From the NCBI GenBank assembly GCA_964036665.1, contig OZ038529.1:7672501-7736500 (forward strand): DNA of 64,000 nt, in the 5' to 3' direction. Each line of letters opens with the position of its first letter. The first letter of the stretch is position 1. Positions 1 to 12,100 of the stretch are shown in pieces. The DNA comes from Gordius sp. MW1 (taxonomy: Eukaryota; Nematomorpha; Gordioida; Gordea; Gordiidae). The position numbers and the translations under genes are program-made. Below the pieces are notes generated by a model. It was given only the letters and a program-made list of their open reading frames with translations, was not told the origin of the DNA and made no database searches.

Positions 1-641
1 TCAAGTCATTTACGACCGACTCTGGTCACGAATGGCTTGAATGTATCCCAAGTATACACTTAGGACTTCTGCTTTCAAATCCAGAAGTTTCGTATACAAT
101 AGCTCTCCGCCTAGGTATTAAAGTTACCATAAAATATCCCTGCAATTGCAATAAGGAAATAGATATCTGGGCTCATCACCCACTCCATTGGAAGTTAAAC
201 AAATATCGCTTTATCCGTCATCAAAAGATATACCTTTTGATTCAATCGGTCATCAAAAGATAAACCTTTTGATTCAATTTAAAAAAAGCCGGCACTCCTT
301 CCATCCTTGCACCATTCGATCCTTCTTTAGAAGGTAGAATGCGTCCCGGCGGAGCTTCTATGATCCCCTGGGAGGATGGTAAGTTCCTAGCTTGGGACTT
401 TACCTGCATTGATATCTTCGCACAAACTAATAATAATTATAACCCCTTTTCTTGTGCCGAAGATCGTAAAACACTCAAATAACGAGCCATCGCTCATTCT
501 AAAATTTTTAATCCATTAGTAGCTTCCTCTTCGGCTACCTTAGGCAAAAAAGCATTAGCATTTTTTAAATCGATAGGAAATAGATCGCCAAAGCTAAATA
601 CTCACCCAGCCTTATTTTACGCCAATAAATCGGCATTTTAA
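1..641 (+). pseudogene. C-terminal part of a dead reverse-transcriptase element (second copy)
   Basis: This segment repeats 17586-18226 base for base wherever I compared it and carries the same coding remnant. It has the end of the finger/linker region (RLGIKVTIKYPCNCNKE), then in another frame an endonuclease-like stretch (GRMRPGGASMIPW, followed by FLAWDFTCID) and AEDRK. The frame is broken by an approximately 32-bp tandem duplication near 222-280 and by an in-frame stop after the AEDRKTLK residues (about 480). The 5' part of the element lies outside the window. See 16700-18226 for the longer copy. It is not a functional gene. Confidence 0.75.
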
Positions 642-1167
642 TAGCGAAAAATAATTACAAATTTTTATCTGACACATGGCCCGTGTTGGCAATTGACGAA
701 TCTGATGAATAAATTTTTTATTTAAAATATTATTTTGTACTTAATTATTGTATATTTCATGTATCAATTTTACCTAATAAAACATTTTAACATTAATGAA
801 AAAAATTAAATGAGTTCTCTTAATACACAATTTGATATAATGGTCCTCCTAGAGTTTTGCTTAACTATGTTTATCTAATCAGAATTTGCAGTGGGGCTAT
901 ATAATTCTAGCAAGAAGTAATAAATGTATTGATTATCTTAGGAATACCACTACAATGAAATTTTCTTGTTCAGGACTAGAACCAGATGAATTATGAGCAT
1001 TAAAGTTCTATGGTCTATTATCCGGTGTAACAGATGCTATGTGTTCACGGGCAATTTTCAAATCTGTTGGATGACCTAGTAGAAGCTACTAAAGCTGTAG
1101 AGATAAAGATGAGACTCTAGAGCTTATTGCATAAGGTTAAATCATGTGCGATATACGTTCTGGGGTC
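1..1167. repeat. 1,167-bp direct duplication, copy 1
   Basis: Bases 1-1167 match 17586-18752 at a constant offset of 17585; I saw no difference in the parts compared. Identity stops abruptly after position 1167, where Gypsy-derived sequence begins, while the other copy continues into unrelated AT-rich DNA at 18753. The left boundary of this copy is the window edge, so the duplication may be longer. Either a recent segmental duplication or an assembly join would give this pattern. Confidence 0.95.
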
Positions 1168-1563
1168 AGTTATTATGTCCTTTAATTCCAAAACTTTAAT
1201 TATGTTTATGACCTCTCCTCCGACAATTTCACAAGATAAAGAATCACTATTAGCCTCGATGTCATCCGCGCCCAAACGCGATAATACATCAGCTAAATGA
1301 TTGTCTTCACCTTTGCAATATTTAAGAGTTAAGGTAAAATTTCCTAACATAACTAGCCAACGCTGTAATCTACTAGACATTAATAGTTGGTCGTTAGCCT
1401 TTTTAAATAAAGCAACTAGAGGTTTATGATCCGTGACTACAGTAAACGATTTACCAATTAAATATTCTCGACATCGCTGTAATCCGTACATCATTGCTAG
1501 AGCCTCTCGTTCAATAACAGAATATCGGACCTCTGTTTTATTTAGCTTACGCGAAAAATACAA
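1168..1563 (-). pseudogene. Gypsy RNase H domain fragment
   Basis: The minus-strand frame reads YFSRKLNKTEVRYSVIERE and later VVTDHKPLVALF and LADVLSRL. This is the RT-associated RNase H domain with its conserved Glu (in EREALA) and Asp (in VTDHKPL). The open frame continues past 1168 into the duplicated segment, so its last 16 or so residues are not Gypsy. The tether and integrase that should follow are absent. Confidence 0.9.
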
Positions 1564-1753
1564 AATAGGGTGTTTAACATTATCCTCGACTTGACATAAC
1601 GCGCCGCCGATGCCTTTATTTGACGCATCGACTCTGTTGCTTGTCAGGATTGTAACACCTTAATACGGGTTTAGTTAGTAAAACATTCTTTAAATAATTA
1701 ATATCTGTATGCGTCTCGTTCCATTTAAATAAAATAGACTTTCTGGTCAATTC

Positions 1754-2629
1754 CTATAATGGTCCGGCGAATTTCATATAATTATTAATAAAGCGACTAT
1801 AATAATTCATTACACCCAAAAATGACGAAAGTTCCTTTTTATTAGTTGGTATTTTAATATCCCTAATTGCCGTAACTTTGTCATAACTAGGTTGAATATT
1901 ACCATCACTTAAAATATGACCTAAATATAGGATCTGCTCGGCTCCGAATACGCATTTTTTAGCCGAAACCCTTAATTCTTTCACTTTGATTAACTCAAGA
2001 ACTTTGATTAGGCGCATATCGTGTTCTTCTCTAGTTGTACGAGTAACTAAAATGTCGTCTAAATAAAATATTACGCCGTGTAAATTACTAAAAATGGACG
2101 CCATTGTCTGTTGAAAAATAGCAGCGGAAACGCTTAAGCCGAAAGGTAATCTCTTGAATTTAAACAGTCCGGCTTCAGTATTAATTGCTAAAAGCCGTGA
2201 CGACCTTTCGTCTACTTTAAGCTGCAAATACGCATTAGCCAAATCAATTTTTCAAAAAATTTAGCTCCCTGTAATTTAACGAAAATCATTTCTAACCTCG
2301 GCAGTGGGTATTTTAATTCAATAACAAATCTATTAACTGTAACTCTATAGGCAGCAGACGCGTACCGTACCGTCAGGTTTCCTGACCGGTACTAGAGGTG
2401 TTGCCCATTCTGAATAATCTATGGGTTCAATTACCTCGTCTTTCAACCAATCTTTAATTACAGAATCTACTTTATCTTTTATAATTAAAGGTAAGCGTCT
2501 AGCAGGACAAAATTTAGGTATGGCGTTTGAATTTACTCTAACTGAGATAATTCTATCCTTCACACAGCCCAAATTATTCTCAAAAATGTCCGAAAATCTC
2601 GCCAAAATCGATGAATTTCTGCTGGCCAT
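1754..2629 (-). pseudogene. Gypsy reverse transcriptase domain, frameshifted
   Basis: Two minus-strand frames cover one RT domain. 2345-2629 holds the N-terminal fingers (DEVIEPIDYSEWATPLVPV, then RKPDGTVRVC). 1754-2242 holds the palm with LPFGLSVSAAIFQQTM and the catalytic FYLDDILV box near 2050-2070, then the thumb motif SSFLGVMNYYSRF. Roughly 100 bp between them are out of frame. The catalytic Asp pair is retained, but the broken frame makes it a pseudogene. Confidence 0.92.
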
Positions 2630-2709
2630 GTTGTGACAAGTTTTGCCTCTGCCCTCGGAACTAATTCATGGCCAACTGATTTCAATGAAATCCTGCACTG
2701 TAAATTAGT

Positions 2710-3165
2710 TAAATGGGGTGCTTCATGGCTACAAGACTCAGCGTCCCCGCTCTGTAAAGCACCACTGGGCAGTCGCGATGCCACTATGGACTCAGCTTTA
2801 AAACTACAAATTCTATCCAAATTATTTGACTCACAAATTCCCCACCAGTTTAATTTAGGGCCTATAACCTTTATCCATGGCCATCCCATTATGTTGTCCA
2901 CATTCTCCTTGAGTATATATAACTCTAGATTAACCTTATAATTATTTACTGTTACAATTACATTAACTTTACCTAATACATTAATATAAGTATTGTTAAC
3001 TTGTTTAGCTAAAAGATCTGCTGCCTTATATTTTCTTAGCGGCCAATATTTTTTAAAATTACAGTGACTTATGATTGAAATGGAAGCGCCGGTGTCTATC
3101 AACATCTTTATATAAATATCATCAATATTAATCACCGCAGATGGTGTATTTGATGCTTTAAACAC
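2710..3165 (-). pseudogene. Gypsy aspartic protease region
   Basis: The minus-strand frame from 3165 contains MLIDTGASISIISH, the Asp-Thr-Gly active site of retroelement aspartic proteases, followed by the expected beta-rich sequence (GKVNVIVTVNNYKVNLELYIL). It lies between the zinc knuckle and RT. The frame runs on to 2560 with sequence that no longer looks like Gypsy Pol, which suggests a frameshift. Confidence 0.85.
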
Positions 3166-3219
3166 ATTGATTGAATCTTCGCGGCGCCATTTCTCAAATT
3201 CAATGTGCGATAAGACTAG

Positions 3220-3558
3220 TCAGTCATGCACGGCTTGCCTATCGGCAACCGCGTCTCCACGACCGACATGCCTCACACCTCTATCAGTACCGTTATTATC
3301 ATATTGATTATGAAAATTACAACAATTAGGTTTAAACGGACCTTGAAAATTGTCCTCATCAACTCGATAACTGTTCGGAAAACGGTTATTTCTAGAATAA
3401 TAGTTCGGAGTAGGGAAATAATTATTACTTCCGTTTCTATAACTATCAGAATAATTGAAATTAGGATTATTAATATTTCTCCTATAGTTATAATTAGGTC
3501 TATTTTTTAGACAATCAACACTTTTATGCCCTCTCTTATTGCACTGATAACACCTCAT
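3220..3558 (-). pseudogene. Gypsy gag zinc-knuckle region
   Basis: The minus-strand frame starts MRCYQCNKRGHKSVDC, a CX2CX4HX4C nucleic-acid-binding knuckle, then an Asn/Tyr/Arg-rich tail typical of Gag C termini. The rest of gag upstream is not recognisable in the AT-rich DNA above 3560. Confidence 0.85.
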
Positions 3559-4699
3559 CGTTTTTAAAACAAATTTTTTCCACTCTCCTAACTTTATAGA
3601 GAATATAAATTAATATCAATGCAAAACTAATTAACGCGATCAACATTTTATCCGCGCATAGGTAATTGAAAAAATTAATAACAACCGAGGGTTGCGCAGA
3701 ACGAAAAAACATTTAAAAAAAAAAAAAAAATAACACTACGAAATTTTTACTATTGAATCTATGCAAATGCTAGTAGTATATATATATATGTAAAGAATAG
3801 AACGTACACACTTTTTTAAATTTCAACAACATTCATATATATTTATCATAGTAAATTATCACGCCCAAAAAAAAATTGCAATATATATATATCTAACCTA
3901 AATTGCCGCACTTAACATCTTAATTAAAAATGTTCTAAATGACACAAAATGTAGACAAATGTAAAAGAATAAAATCATAATTATAATTAAACAAAATAGA
4001 TGCATTATATGAATTTTATCTACCTTTTTTTCTTTTGTAGTCTTTATTTAGCCTCTTGGACGATTTTTTTCGCCGCCGGTATCCGATAATCTCCTTTTCG
4101 AACTTCTGACACCACTAAGATGGCCGGTAGTCTAACTAATATCTTTTTATTCAGAAATCCTTGTAACAAATTCGTTAGTAATAATGTTTACCGATAGTAA
4201 AAAGTTAATGAATAATGTAATCTCTGAGTGTATATGAATTTATAGGTAATCATGACTCAGCTTTTACCCTTATTAGGTAACAACTAACAATAAGAATGAA
4301 AATGAATGTGCTCTTTACGAGATCCAACATAACTACGCTTTTCGCTCCTATGTTAATATAACACGATTGTCCGAGATGTGTAACTAAAACTATTTTTATC
4401 CTAGTGATAAACAGAACGCGTATTGATATATGTGCGCGAGTGTGTTGGCAATAAAACTTTATTTTGCATAGGGTAACACTGATGACAGTGTGTAAAGTAA
4501 ATTCTATCATATGCGTGGGGAAATAAATGAATATCTACATTCACCGAAAAATCAATAATGTATATTTATAGTAAGAAGGGGGGGGGGAATAACATAGATC
4601 GATAATACTCCAAACACCACATATATTGCTTAATTTAAAATTCACTCATTAAATTACCTTAAAACACCTAAGCCAAAAACAAATTAGACTAACAACCTT

Positions 4700-4840
4700 T
4701 AGGTCATTTCTCCAAATATTGGCTAAACCTAAAGGTCGACTAAGAAAACAGACCAAAAAGACCTCAAGACCTTGAGGTCTTTTTGGTTTAGTCGACTAAG
4801 ACCTAAGGTAGGCTAAAACCCAAGTCTTTTTACAACACTG
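4700..4840. mobile_element. Foldback MITE remnant (TAGTGTTGTAAAAACGG family)
   Basis: The right end, CTTTTTACAACACTG, matches the right terminus of the better copies at 41576-41778 and 54843-55061. The interior carries the family's GTCGACTAA / TTAGTCGAC pairs. Its centre is a perfect hairpin: 17-bp arms 4752-4768 and 4771-4787 around a 2-nt centre. The left end is degraded. Confidence 0.65.
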
Positions 4841-5689
4841 CTATGCTATATACTTCAAATCAAATTCTGATTTTAAATAAATGTTTCTGTCCTTTATATA
4901 ACTTGAATAGAACTCAGGCTTCCCCAAATATTCATTTTAATTTAGTATTGTTCATATAAAAAAATGGTGAATAATAGTTTTTAGTGCAGACAATTTAGTC
5001 AAATATATCCCCTTAAGCTAGGCCCCTAAGAATACCAATTCTTTTAAATTAAATAGTGTTTATCTAAGCTATGTTTCCGCTATTAAGAAAAGTTAATGAC
5101 ACATTTAATAAATTAGAAATATTAAGGGGGGGGGGGGGGGCGGGGTTAGATTAATAAAATAGGTAAATATGTATGTCACGATTCCTTTGTTTTGTATTTC
5201 TTGCATAAGAAAAGTAAATTAAAAGATTTATAAATGAGCAGGAAGGAAATTATATTTCAATTCCTGAAAAGAACGTATCAACGTCGAAATCTCTGTGGGA
5301 CTTTTAACTATTGTCAAATCTGAATGTTTTAAGGCGCTAGATATCTGGCCTTTCGAAGGCAAATATAAAAAGTTTGGAATGCAGTTGCTTTGACTTCCAT
5401 CTTAAATTTATTTTTCATGTTTAGTATCATTCTAGCAAATCATCATAAAACTTTGGATATTCTTATATTACATTATTAAAATAATATTTATATTAGGCCG
5501 CAAGCTTCGTTTTATGCAAAGTCAACTGAAACATAAAAATGGGTGCAACAGGAATTTAATTTTATGTTTCCATACCAATACTATTTTCTAGGCGCGTAGC
5601 TAAGATTTTCTCAAGCTGCCGAAAATATTTTTTAACAATATTATTTGTAATTAAATAAAAATTAAATACCCAAAAAGTCGGGCGCACTT

Positions 5690-6190
5690 ACGGGCCCTCT
5701 CACCCTAGGTGCCGGGCAGGCAACGGCCTTAAATCCAGATTTCAAGTAAGCCCGGGTGGGCACACCTTGCCCGGGCTGCGCTAGGCCCAGCCCGGCCCGA
5801 TTAGCGAGCCTGGCTCTGGCAGAATTTAATAAGCCTCGGGCCAGAATTGAACCATAGCATTAATCTTTTATAAAATAATATGATTTAAATGGACTCAACT
5901 CGATATTAAATATAAATTTTCGCACAAACTACATAATATAGCTATCATATGGATTTTTCATTTCAAACTTATCTTAGTAGTAAATTATGAATAATAGCAA
6001 TCTAATGCATTTTTAATTTATATGGTGAAAATATGGTCCAAAAAATAAAATGTTTTAAAAGTTTCTTAAAATATCGGGCGGGGCCAAAAATAAAAAAGTC
6101 TCTCGTCCTCGGGCCGGGTTCGAACAAAAAAAATTGACACGTCGGGCCGGGCTCGGGCAGAAGTAATTTCATTTTGCGGGGCTCTATGGT
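5690..6190. repeat. GC-rich GGGCC-type degenerate repeat block
   Basis: Two clusters of CCCGGCCCGA / GGGCCGGGCTCGGGC motifs sit at 5690-5840 and 6070-6190 in otherwise AT-rich DNA. The same motifs fill the hAT-like elements at 20529, 23824 and 33981. No clean termini or target duplication could be found here, so it is probably an old, eroded member. Confidence 0.55.
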
Positions 6191-6325
6191 GCCCCACAAC
6201 TAGATTGAATGCGGATTTGAGATTTTCTATATAGTTTACTATTTTTATGTCACTTTTTTATTAAAAAAATTCAAAATTCAAATAAAATTTTTTCGAAAAT
6301 ATCACATAATGAATGCTTGAAATTT

Positions 6326-6580
6326 AAAATGATCAATTTGAACCTGATAGTGAGGACAGCTATACTGATTGGGCATGGCCAAACGGACTCTCAGAAGGGT
6401 TTGGGAGTTATCAGACCATGATGGGTTCTGGCAGAAAAATTTGGACAAATATGATTGATGATAAAGGTATTAATAGGTGTATAGAACGTGGAACGTTGTA
6501 TAAAATAGTCTTGATTTCATTCGCCCAGCGATTGGTTTTTAGGATTCCACCGGAAGTAGGAGTTACGATAATTTGCTAAT
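6326..6580 (+). pseudogene. Unrecognised open frame of about 84 codons
   Basis: A + strand frame without an initiating Met stays open from just after a stop near 6322 to a TAA at about 6580. It begins with an acidic run (FEPDSEDSYTDWAWPNG) and later reads GRKIWTNMIDDKGINRC. That length without a stop is unlikely by chance in DNA this AT-rich. I recognise no family; a transposase or gene fragment is possible. No splice sites or neighbours support a live gene. Confidence 0.3.
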
Positions 6581-7387
6581 ATTGCCCATTCATTCCATCG
6601 ATGTCTTAACAGCCTTATTTGAATAAGCTTTTAAATTCCTGTGTATTAAAAAACTACGATCATTGATGCAGGGGGTGCTGGGAAGACAAAAAGTGTGGTT
6701 AAAGCTTTTCGTCAATTTTTATTAAAAAAATGAAATATATATGTTATCTTTCCAGATGTCTTAGAATCTTTTATGTAACTGAATTATATTAATTTAACTC
6801 ATTTAATTAATTAACTATTCAATTAATCTTTTTTCCAAATTTTGTCAAAGGGTGGGGGGGGGGGGGCGGGGGGTTTCCGCTGTCCCTTCCCCCCCTAGCT
6901 AGACGTCAGGTATTTTTAATTCCACTACAAAAATTACGAAGGTAGGGGGCTTAAATTTTGACTATCCCAATACTTATGGTGTAGGTGATTGCTCAAATAA
7001 AATAACGAGTGCCCTTCTAGGCTCAGAATTGTTTTCAAAGAAGAGTTTGAGATCTCTTGATTTGATAGTGGTTCTTTTAAGAGCACTCGCCCTTTCTTCT
7101 TAAAAAACATAGATGATAAATTACTCAAAGTTGAAAAATTATTGCATCTTGTTATTATAAGATGCAATAGCAATCACATGTACTATAGTTTATGAAGGCT
7201 TTAACAAGCTAATCAATAAGCCCATTACATATTTAGCATAAATTGTATTACAATATCATTTTAAGTTATACTCTCGTTCACGGGCTTATAAATGTATCAA
7301 AATATTAACCTTTAGTCGAAATTAATTTAATAGTGTTGCTAGGCTTAACTCGTTTTCATTGTGCCATGCCAAAATTTGGTGCCTATA

Positions 7388-7541
7388 CACTCACCGAAAA
7401 CCATCTCGCCGAATTTACTGTCCCCCGGTTAAAAAAGGTCCCCTAATTTAAAATCGTCCCCCATTAACCAATCTCAACCAATCACAAAATGTCCCCCGTG
7501 AATTCGGTCAGATGGTTTTCGGCAAGTTGACGGGCCACCCC
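7388..7541. mobile_element. Small foldback MITE with GCCGAAAACCATC-type ends
   Basis: The left end ACCGAAAACCATCTCGCCGA and the right end GATGGTTTTCGGCAAGTTGA are inverted relative to each other, and about 150 bp lies between the outer limits. A related element with similar ends occurs at 33716-33964 (TCGAAAACAATCTTGCCGAA ... AGATGGTTTTCGGCAAGTTG). Non-autonomous, no coding capacity. Confidence 0.65.
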
Positions 7542-8375
7542 AAAATTTATTTACTTATAATATATTTATTACTGACTGTAATCCTAATATTTATTCTCAG
7601 CTGTTACTTGAAAATACAATTGTACCTTTCATATAAAGTAAGCCTAAACATTCTTGTTTTTAAAATAAATATGCTATGATTACAATTAGACGTTTGTGTA
7701 AAACTAAACTCTTAATTTAAGGATTTTTTATTAGGGTATTTTATCATTTTTTGGCATAAAATTCTTTTATATCTACTAATGGTTTTAACAACTAGGCAGC
7801 TCATATGTTAAATAATGAAAATATATTATTTATCTAATTTTTCCTTTTTTGGTTATGGATAAGAATTTAAACAAAAATGTATTATATATATGTATAAATA
7901 TCTACGTATGGAGAAATACCTAAACGAATAAAATTAGAAAAATAAAATACTATAACTGGAATTCTCTGTGTTAAATTAAAATTAGTAGGCTATTAATATT
8001 TATACTCCAAATTGCTTTTTATTAAATTTTAAATATTTTTTAGCCTATACTGTAGCTGTACCTAGATAAATTGCAGTTCATCAAAAAAATTGTTAGTCAA
8101 TAAAGTAAATGGCCCATATAAGCAGTTACATATATCTCACCTTTTTTGGATCAAAGTTCTAAAAATTCTGACCATATTTGCACCTATTTCATAAATGAAA
8201 TGAGATATTATTACTAATTCCATTATTATGATAATTAATTCTTATCAAAATTTAATACATATATTTATTTTATCAATTTTAATTTCCCTATTTTTTCACT
8301 AAGTTATTAAACCCTATGTAATTTATTAATCATATACAGTTCTAATTATATTGTTATTTTCAATCATAGGTAGCG

Positions 8376-9120
8376 ATGATTCAGGCACAAAATGTAAAAG
8401 TGGACATTTTAAATTATGTGCTAGTGGTGATGTTTGGGTTGAGTTCTTGGATAGGTATCAATAGTGTCTGGGTTGAATTACCCATATTCGTTCGCTATCT
8501 TCCCGAAAGTTGGACGCTTCCCTCCTTCTTTTCCGTCGTCATTCAACTGGGTAATTTTGCGACGCTCGCTTTTGCCGTCTACAATTTTCGCTACGCTCCT
8601 AAATGCCCACAACCCCTACGCCTTAAAGTCGAAAGGTACTCGATTTACGGTCTACTCATCGCTCAGCTGATCGCCTGCGCGGCCGCCATCTTCGCTTGGG
8701 ACGTAACGTCGCTCGTAGCGGGTCGCGAACGTAGCACATCCCTCCTGGTACTGTTATTTTTCATCGCGGTAGCGGATTGCAGTTCGGGCGTCGTGTCTTT
8801 GCCGTTCCTTTCGCATTTTCCCTCACATCGTTACGTCACGGCTTATTACGCAGGCGCGGGGTTGAGTGGTTTTTTGCCCAGCATGCTGAGCTTGATACAA
8901 GGCTTGTACGGTACGGCGTCAAGTGGAAAAATGGCGTCCGACACGAATGGTACAACGACCGATACGGTACAATCGTCCTCATCCTTTGGGGTCGGTCCCT
9001 TTTTTGCCGTCGTGACCGGGCTCATGCTCGCCTCGGCCGCCTCCTTTTACGCCCTCAATAGACCGACCGTTATATCGCGACGATTTGCCCAGCTGTCTCA
9101 ATCCCCGAATCCTCCACTAG
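8376..9120 (+). CDS. SLC52A: Riboflavin transporter exon 1
   Basis: Encodes residues 1-248 with the first transmembrane segments. The donor is CTAG|GTATGT and leaves phase 1. The frame stays open to 9239, but those extra residues are intron and MITE-derived sequence and do not resemble the family. Confidence 0.93.
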
Positions 9121-12100
9121 GTATGTCGGTAGATTTATATTGCAAAGGGAAATGCTGGGAGGGGCATTTGCCCACTTCCCTTTTTAATTTTATCGAACCT
9201 ATAGTTGAAAAGACCGATATTTGTTTAGTCGATCTCTAGGCTTAGTCGAAAATTGGATAATAGATTACAGGAGTTTGGTCATGTTTAAATCAAAGGTCGA
9301 ATAAACAAAATCCAGGTCTTTCTTTATACAGCACTAGTTAATATGATTATAAGTTGCCCTTCCCTTAATCATTATACCAAATTTATCTAGGTTTAGCTTT
9401 TTCCCACATTTTTTTTATCCAAGGACAGCCCGATCCTATAGCTTAGTCGCTCGCGCCCGCCTGACCCTCGTAAATGTTCGTCCGGGCATGTCCGAAACTT
9501 TAAGGTTGCTTGTCTCTAGTCTTCTAATATGTATAAGCCTCACGTCAATGCCATATTAATATAATATAAACAAAGCTAGCGATATCTTTAGGGTTTATAA
9601 GATCTTAGAGAATCTCCGAGATTTTAGTATATTTACAAATTTGAATCCGTTCATTTAAAGTCCTTTATAATAAAAAGCAAATAGTTAAAATTCTTATTGG
9701 ACCAATTTTAAATCTTATCGGTGATTTTATAAAAATTTAGATTTAGTAAATATTACTTAATCAACGATTGGTCCCATAATTGTGGACTTTGTTAATTCAT
9801 CAGTTTCTTCCATCTTGATCGAGTGAGGATCATGTCCCGATCTATCTTATTATTCATCACAACTTTGTCCATCCACTTGTCTTTTACGATAACAAGAGGT
9901 CGTCCTCTTTATCCCATACTTACTTACATCATTCGCATCCTATTCCGCATCCACTACTTTTTAAAACAGCTCTTTTTTAGGCCCCGGCCATGTTTAGTAA
10001 TTTTAAAATTTTTCCTTTAAAGAATTGGACAGGCAAGTAAACCATTAAGACGGGCGTAGGATTTTCACTAGAAATACGTAGAAAAAAGTATATTTTTGAA
10101 AGTGACATATATACGTCTCTAAAGTTTTAATTTTCTTTACCTTTATAGGTTTCAATTTTTTTTTTAATGGCTTTTATTATGTGATAGCTTCGTATAGAAT
10201 TTAAAAACACAGTTTAAAATAATATTTTTAAAGGGTGTACACAAAGATCGCTGCCTACCTCCTTACTTTACTTTATAATTTTTAGGTGTTGACGGCTCTA
10301 TGGTATTATAAGTGTATGCATTTACAGCGCAAAACCGTTGCAATTAAAAGTTTGTGTACGATTTAATTACTTTTACGCTTTTACCTAATATGAAATTTCA
10401 TCGTTTTTCATGCGACTTTGCCCATGACTTTGCCCAGGGAGTCTTCATTTTTCCAAGTTTAAAACAAGAATCATTAGTTGTTGCCTAATTAAAAAGGACG
10501 CGGAATTTTTAGATTTCGGTGAACGTTTTCCTTAAAAAACCCATTCCTGTTTATCGAAGGAACCAGAGCATGTGGCAACAACAGGGATAAATATATTGGA
10601 TGCCAAACGGCAGAATATTTTGTAGTTTTAAGCGATTCCGCGGTTAATTTTCCTATTTTATTACTAATCTTGCTAATAGACGTAGACGATACCACCTTAA
10701 CCTTACCGGCCACAAGTATTGATCAAACCCGAGAACCTCTATCTCAATCGCAACCCGTTCAAGCTAGTCTCACTGAGCCCAGCCCTGAGCCAGGCCCCAA
10801 AATAAGCCGATCCGAAGGGACCAATTTGATTTTGTTACTCGCCCTTCTAGCCTGGGTTAGCGCCTTGGCCAACGGTATCATTAAAGGAGCATTTTAATTT
10901 TACAATAAATGATAAAAAATGTTAAAGGCCGCTTTACGGTATTTTACTAATCTATGACATTATCGTGGGAAACTCTTAGAGTTTGGGTGAAAACAAACTT
11001 AATCTGATTTAGTGTGTGTTTCAATTTCGAATCCACAACCGAATTGCTTCCATTAGTTTGTGTTCTAATATTCGTCCATCTATATTGAAATGTGGAAAAT
11101 CCTATTTTAGATTAATCTTTCGATGGATTTAGAAATATTGGCTATTTTGAGGTGTATATTTTCTGCCCGGGCTGCCCGAATAAATCGAAATTTAGATACT
11201 AAACCCGGCCCACTGATCAGTTTTGGCCTGCAGACCTCTGATTTATAATATAACATTTTACAAATCATAAAGCTGATACAATTGCCATAGTCTAAACAAA
11301 ACTAAGTAAAACATACTTGTTGCCTTTTGTCACCATCTCTACAAGGTATCATCCCGTCGATTCAATCCTACGCTACCCTACCCTTCGGAAATCGGATTTT
11401 TCACCTCAGTATATCCCTGTCCAGTTTAGCTAACCCCTGCGTCTGTTTCTTGGCTTTCTTTTACCCCGTCCGGCAAAGAGCTTACATCATGGGTCTGGCC
11501 TTGGTTGCCACCACCATCTCAGCTTACTTATTCGCCACCGCAGCCATGAGCCCGAACCCTTGGCTTCTGGGCACCCGGTTTGGGGGACCTTTTAACGTGA
11601 GTTTTATACGTCGTTTTGTATATTAAAATTATTTATGGGCCGCTACGGCATTTTTAGGAGTAGGATATAATAAAACGTTTTAGGCATCACCTTTTTTTTT
11701 TATTGAAATGCCCTTTATTAGGTAAAATTAGTATATATATAGTATATAATAAACGAATACGTAATATAGTTTATATAAAAAACTACTTTTGAGATTTGTC
11801 AAGAGCCAGGGAGGGGCCAGATAAAGATTTAATATTTCGCTGTTGAAATACCCATTTTTCGACGTAAAATAAAGTTGGGCTAGCTTTTGGCTCTGGGGGA
11901 TCTCTTTACTATCGATTAAAAAAAATCCAATGCTTTCTTGTCAAAAGTGGTCATAATTAGCTATGTAATTGAAAGTATGGGGCGGGAGGAAATGAAAAGT
12001 AATTAAATAGTTGTTATCGATTTTAAAATTTTAAATAAAGGTGACATATATTAAGATTTTAAAGTTATATACGAAAGTATTCGCAAAATAATTAGATTTT

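Larger units (their letters stand above)
1168..3558 (-). mobile_element. Degenerate Ty3/Gypsy retrotransposon remnant
   Basis: On the minus strand the order from 3558 downward is CCHC zinc knuckle (gag end), aspartic protease, reverse transcriptase, RNase H, which is the Ty3/Gypsy order. Integrase is missing because the element is cut at 1168, where the 1,167-bp duplication begins. Several frameshifts separate the domains and no LTR pair is visible in the window. A minus-strand 5' LTR would lie above 3.6 kb; the 4.2-4.56 kb stretch, with an AATAAA on that strand, is a candidate but unproven. The element is non-functional. Confidence 0.9.
3600..8369. other. Gene-poor AT-rich spacer with degenerate repeats
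   Basis: No confident host gene is seen. It holds a foldback MITE remnant (about 4700-4840), G-runs (4577-4586, 5126-5145, 6851-6873), a GC-rich GGGCC-type repeat block (about 5690-6190), an orphan open frame (6326-6580) and a small foldback element (7388-7541). The last bases before 8370 look like a splice acceptor feeding the riboflavin transporter start exon, so a 5' UTR exon may lie in this stretch. Confidence 0.6.

Noticed and set aside
3226..3510. + strand open frame over the Gypsy gag
   Set aside because: Complementary-strand shadow of the Asn-rich gag region; an Ile-rich, implausible protein.
4250..4510. Minus-strand 86-codon frame as a gene
   Set aside because: It could overlap a decayed Gypsy LTR (AATAAA and TG-rich context on that strand), and has no protein motif.
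9121..9239. Extension of riboflavin transporter exon 1 to 9239
   Set aside because: A GTATGT donor at 9121 joins in phase to exon 2; the extra residues are unlike the family and derive partly from MITE sequence.
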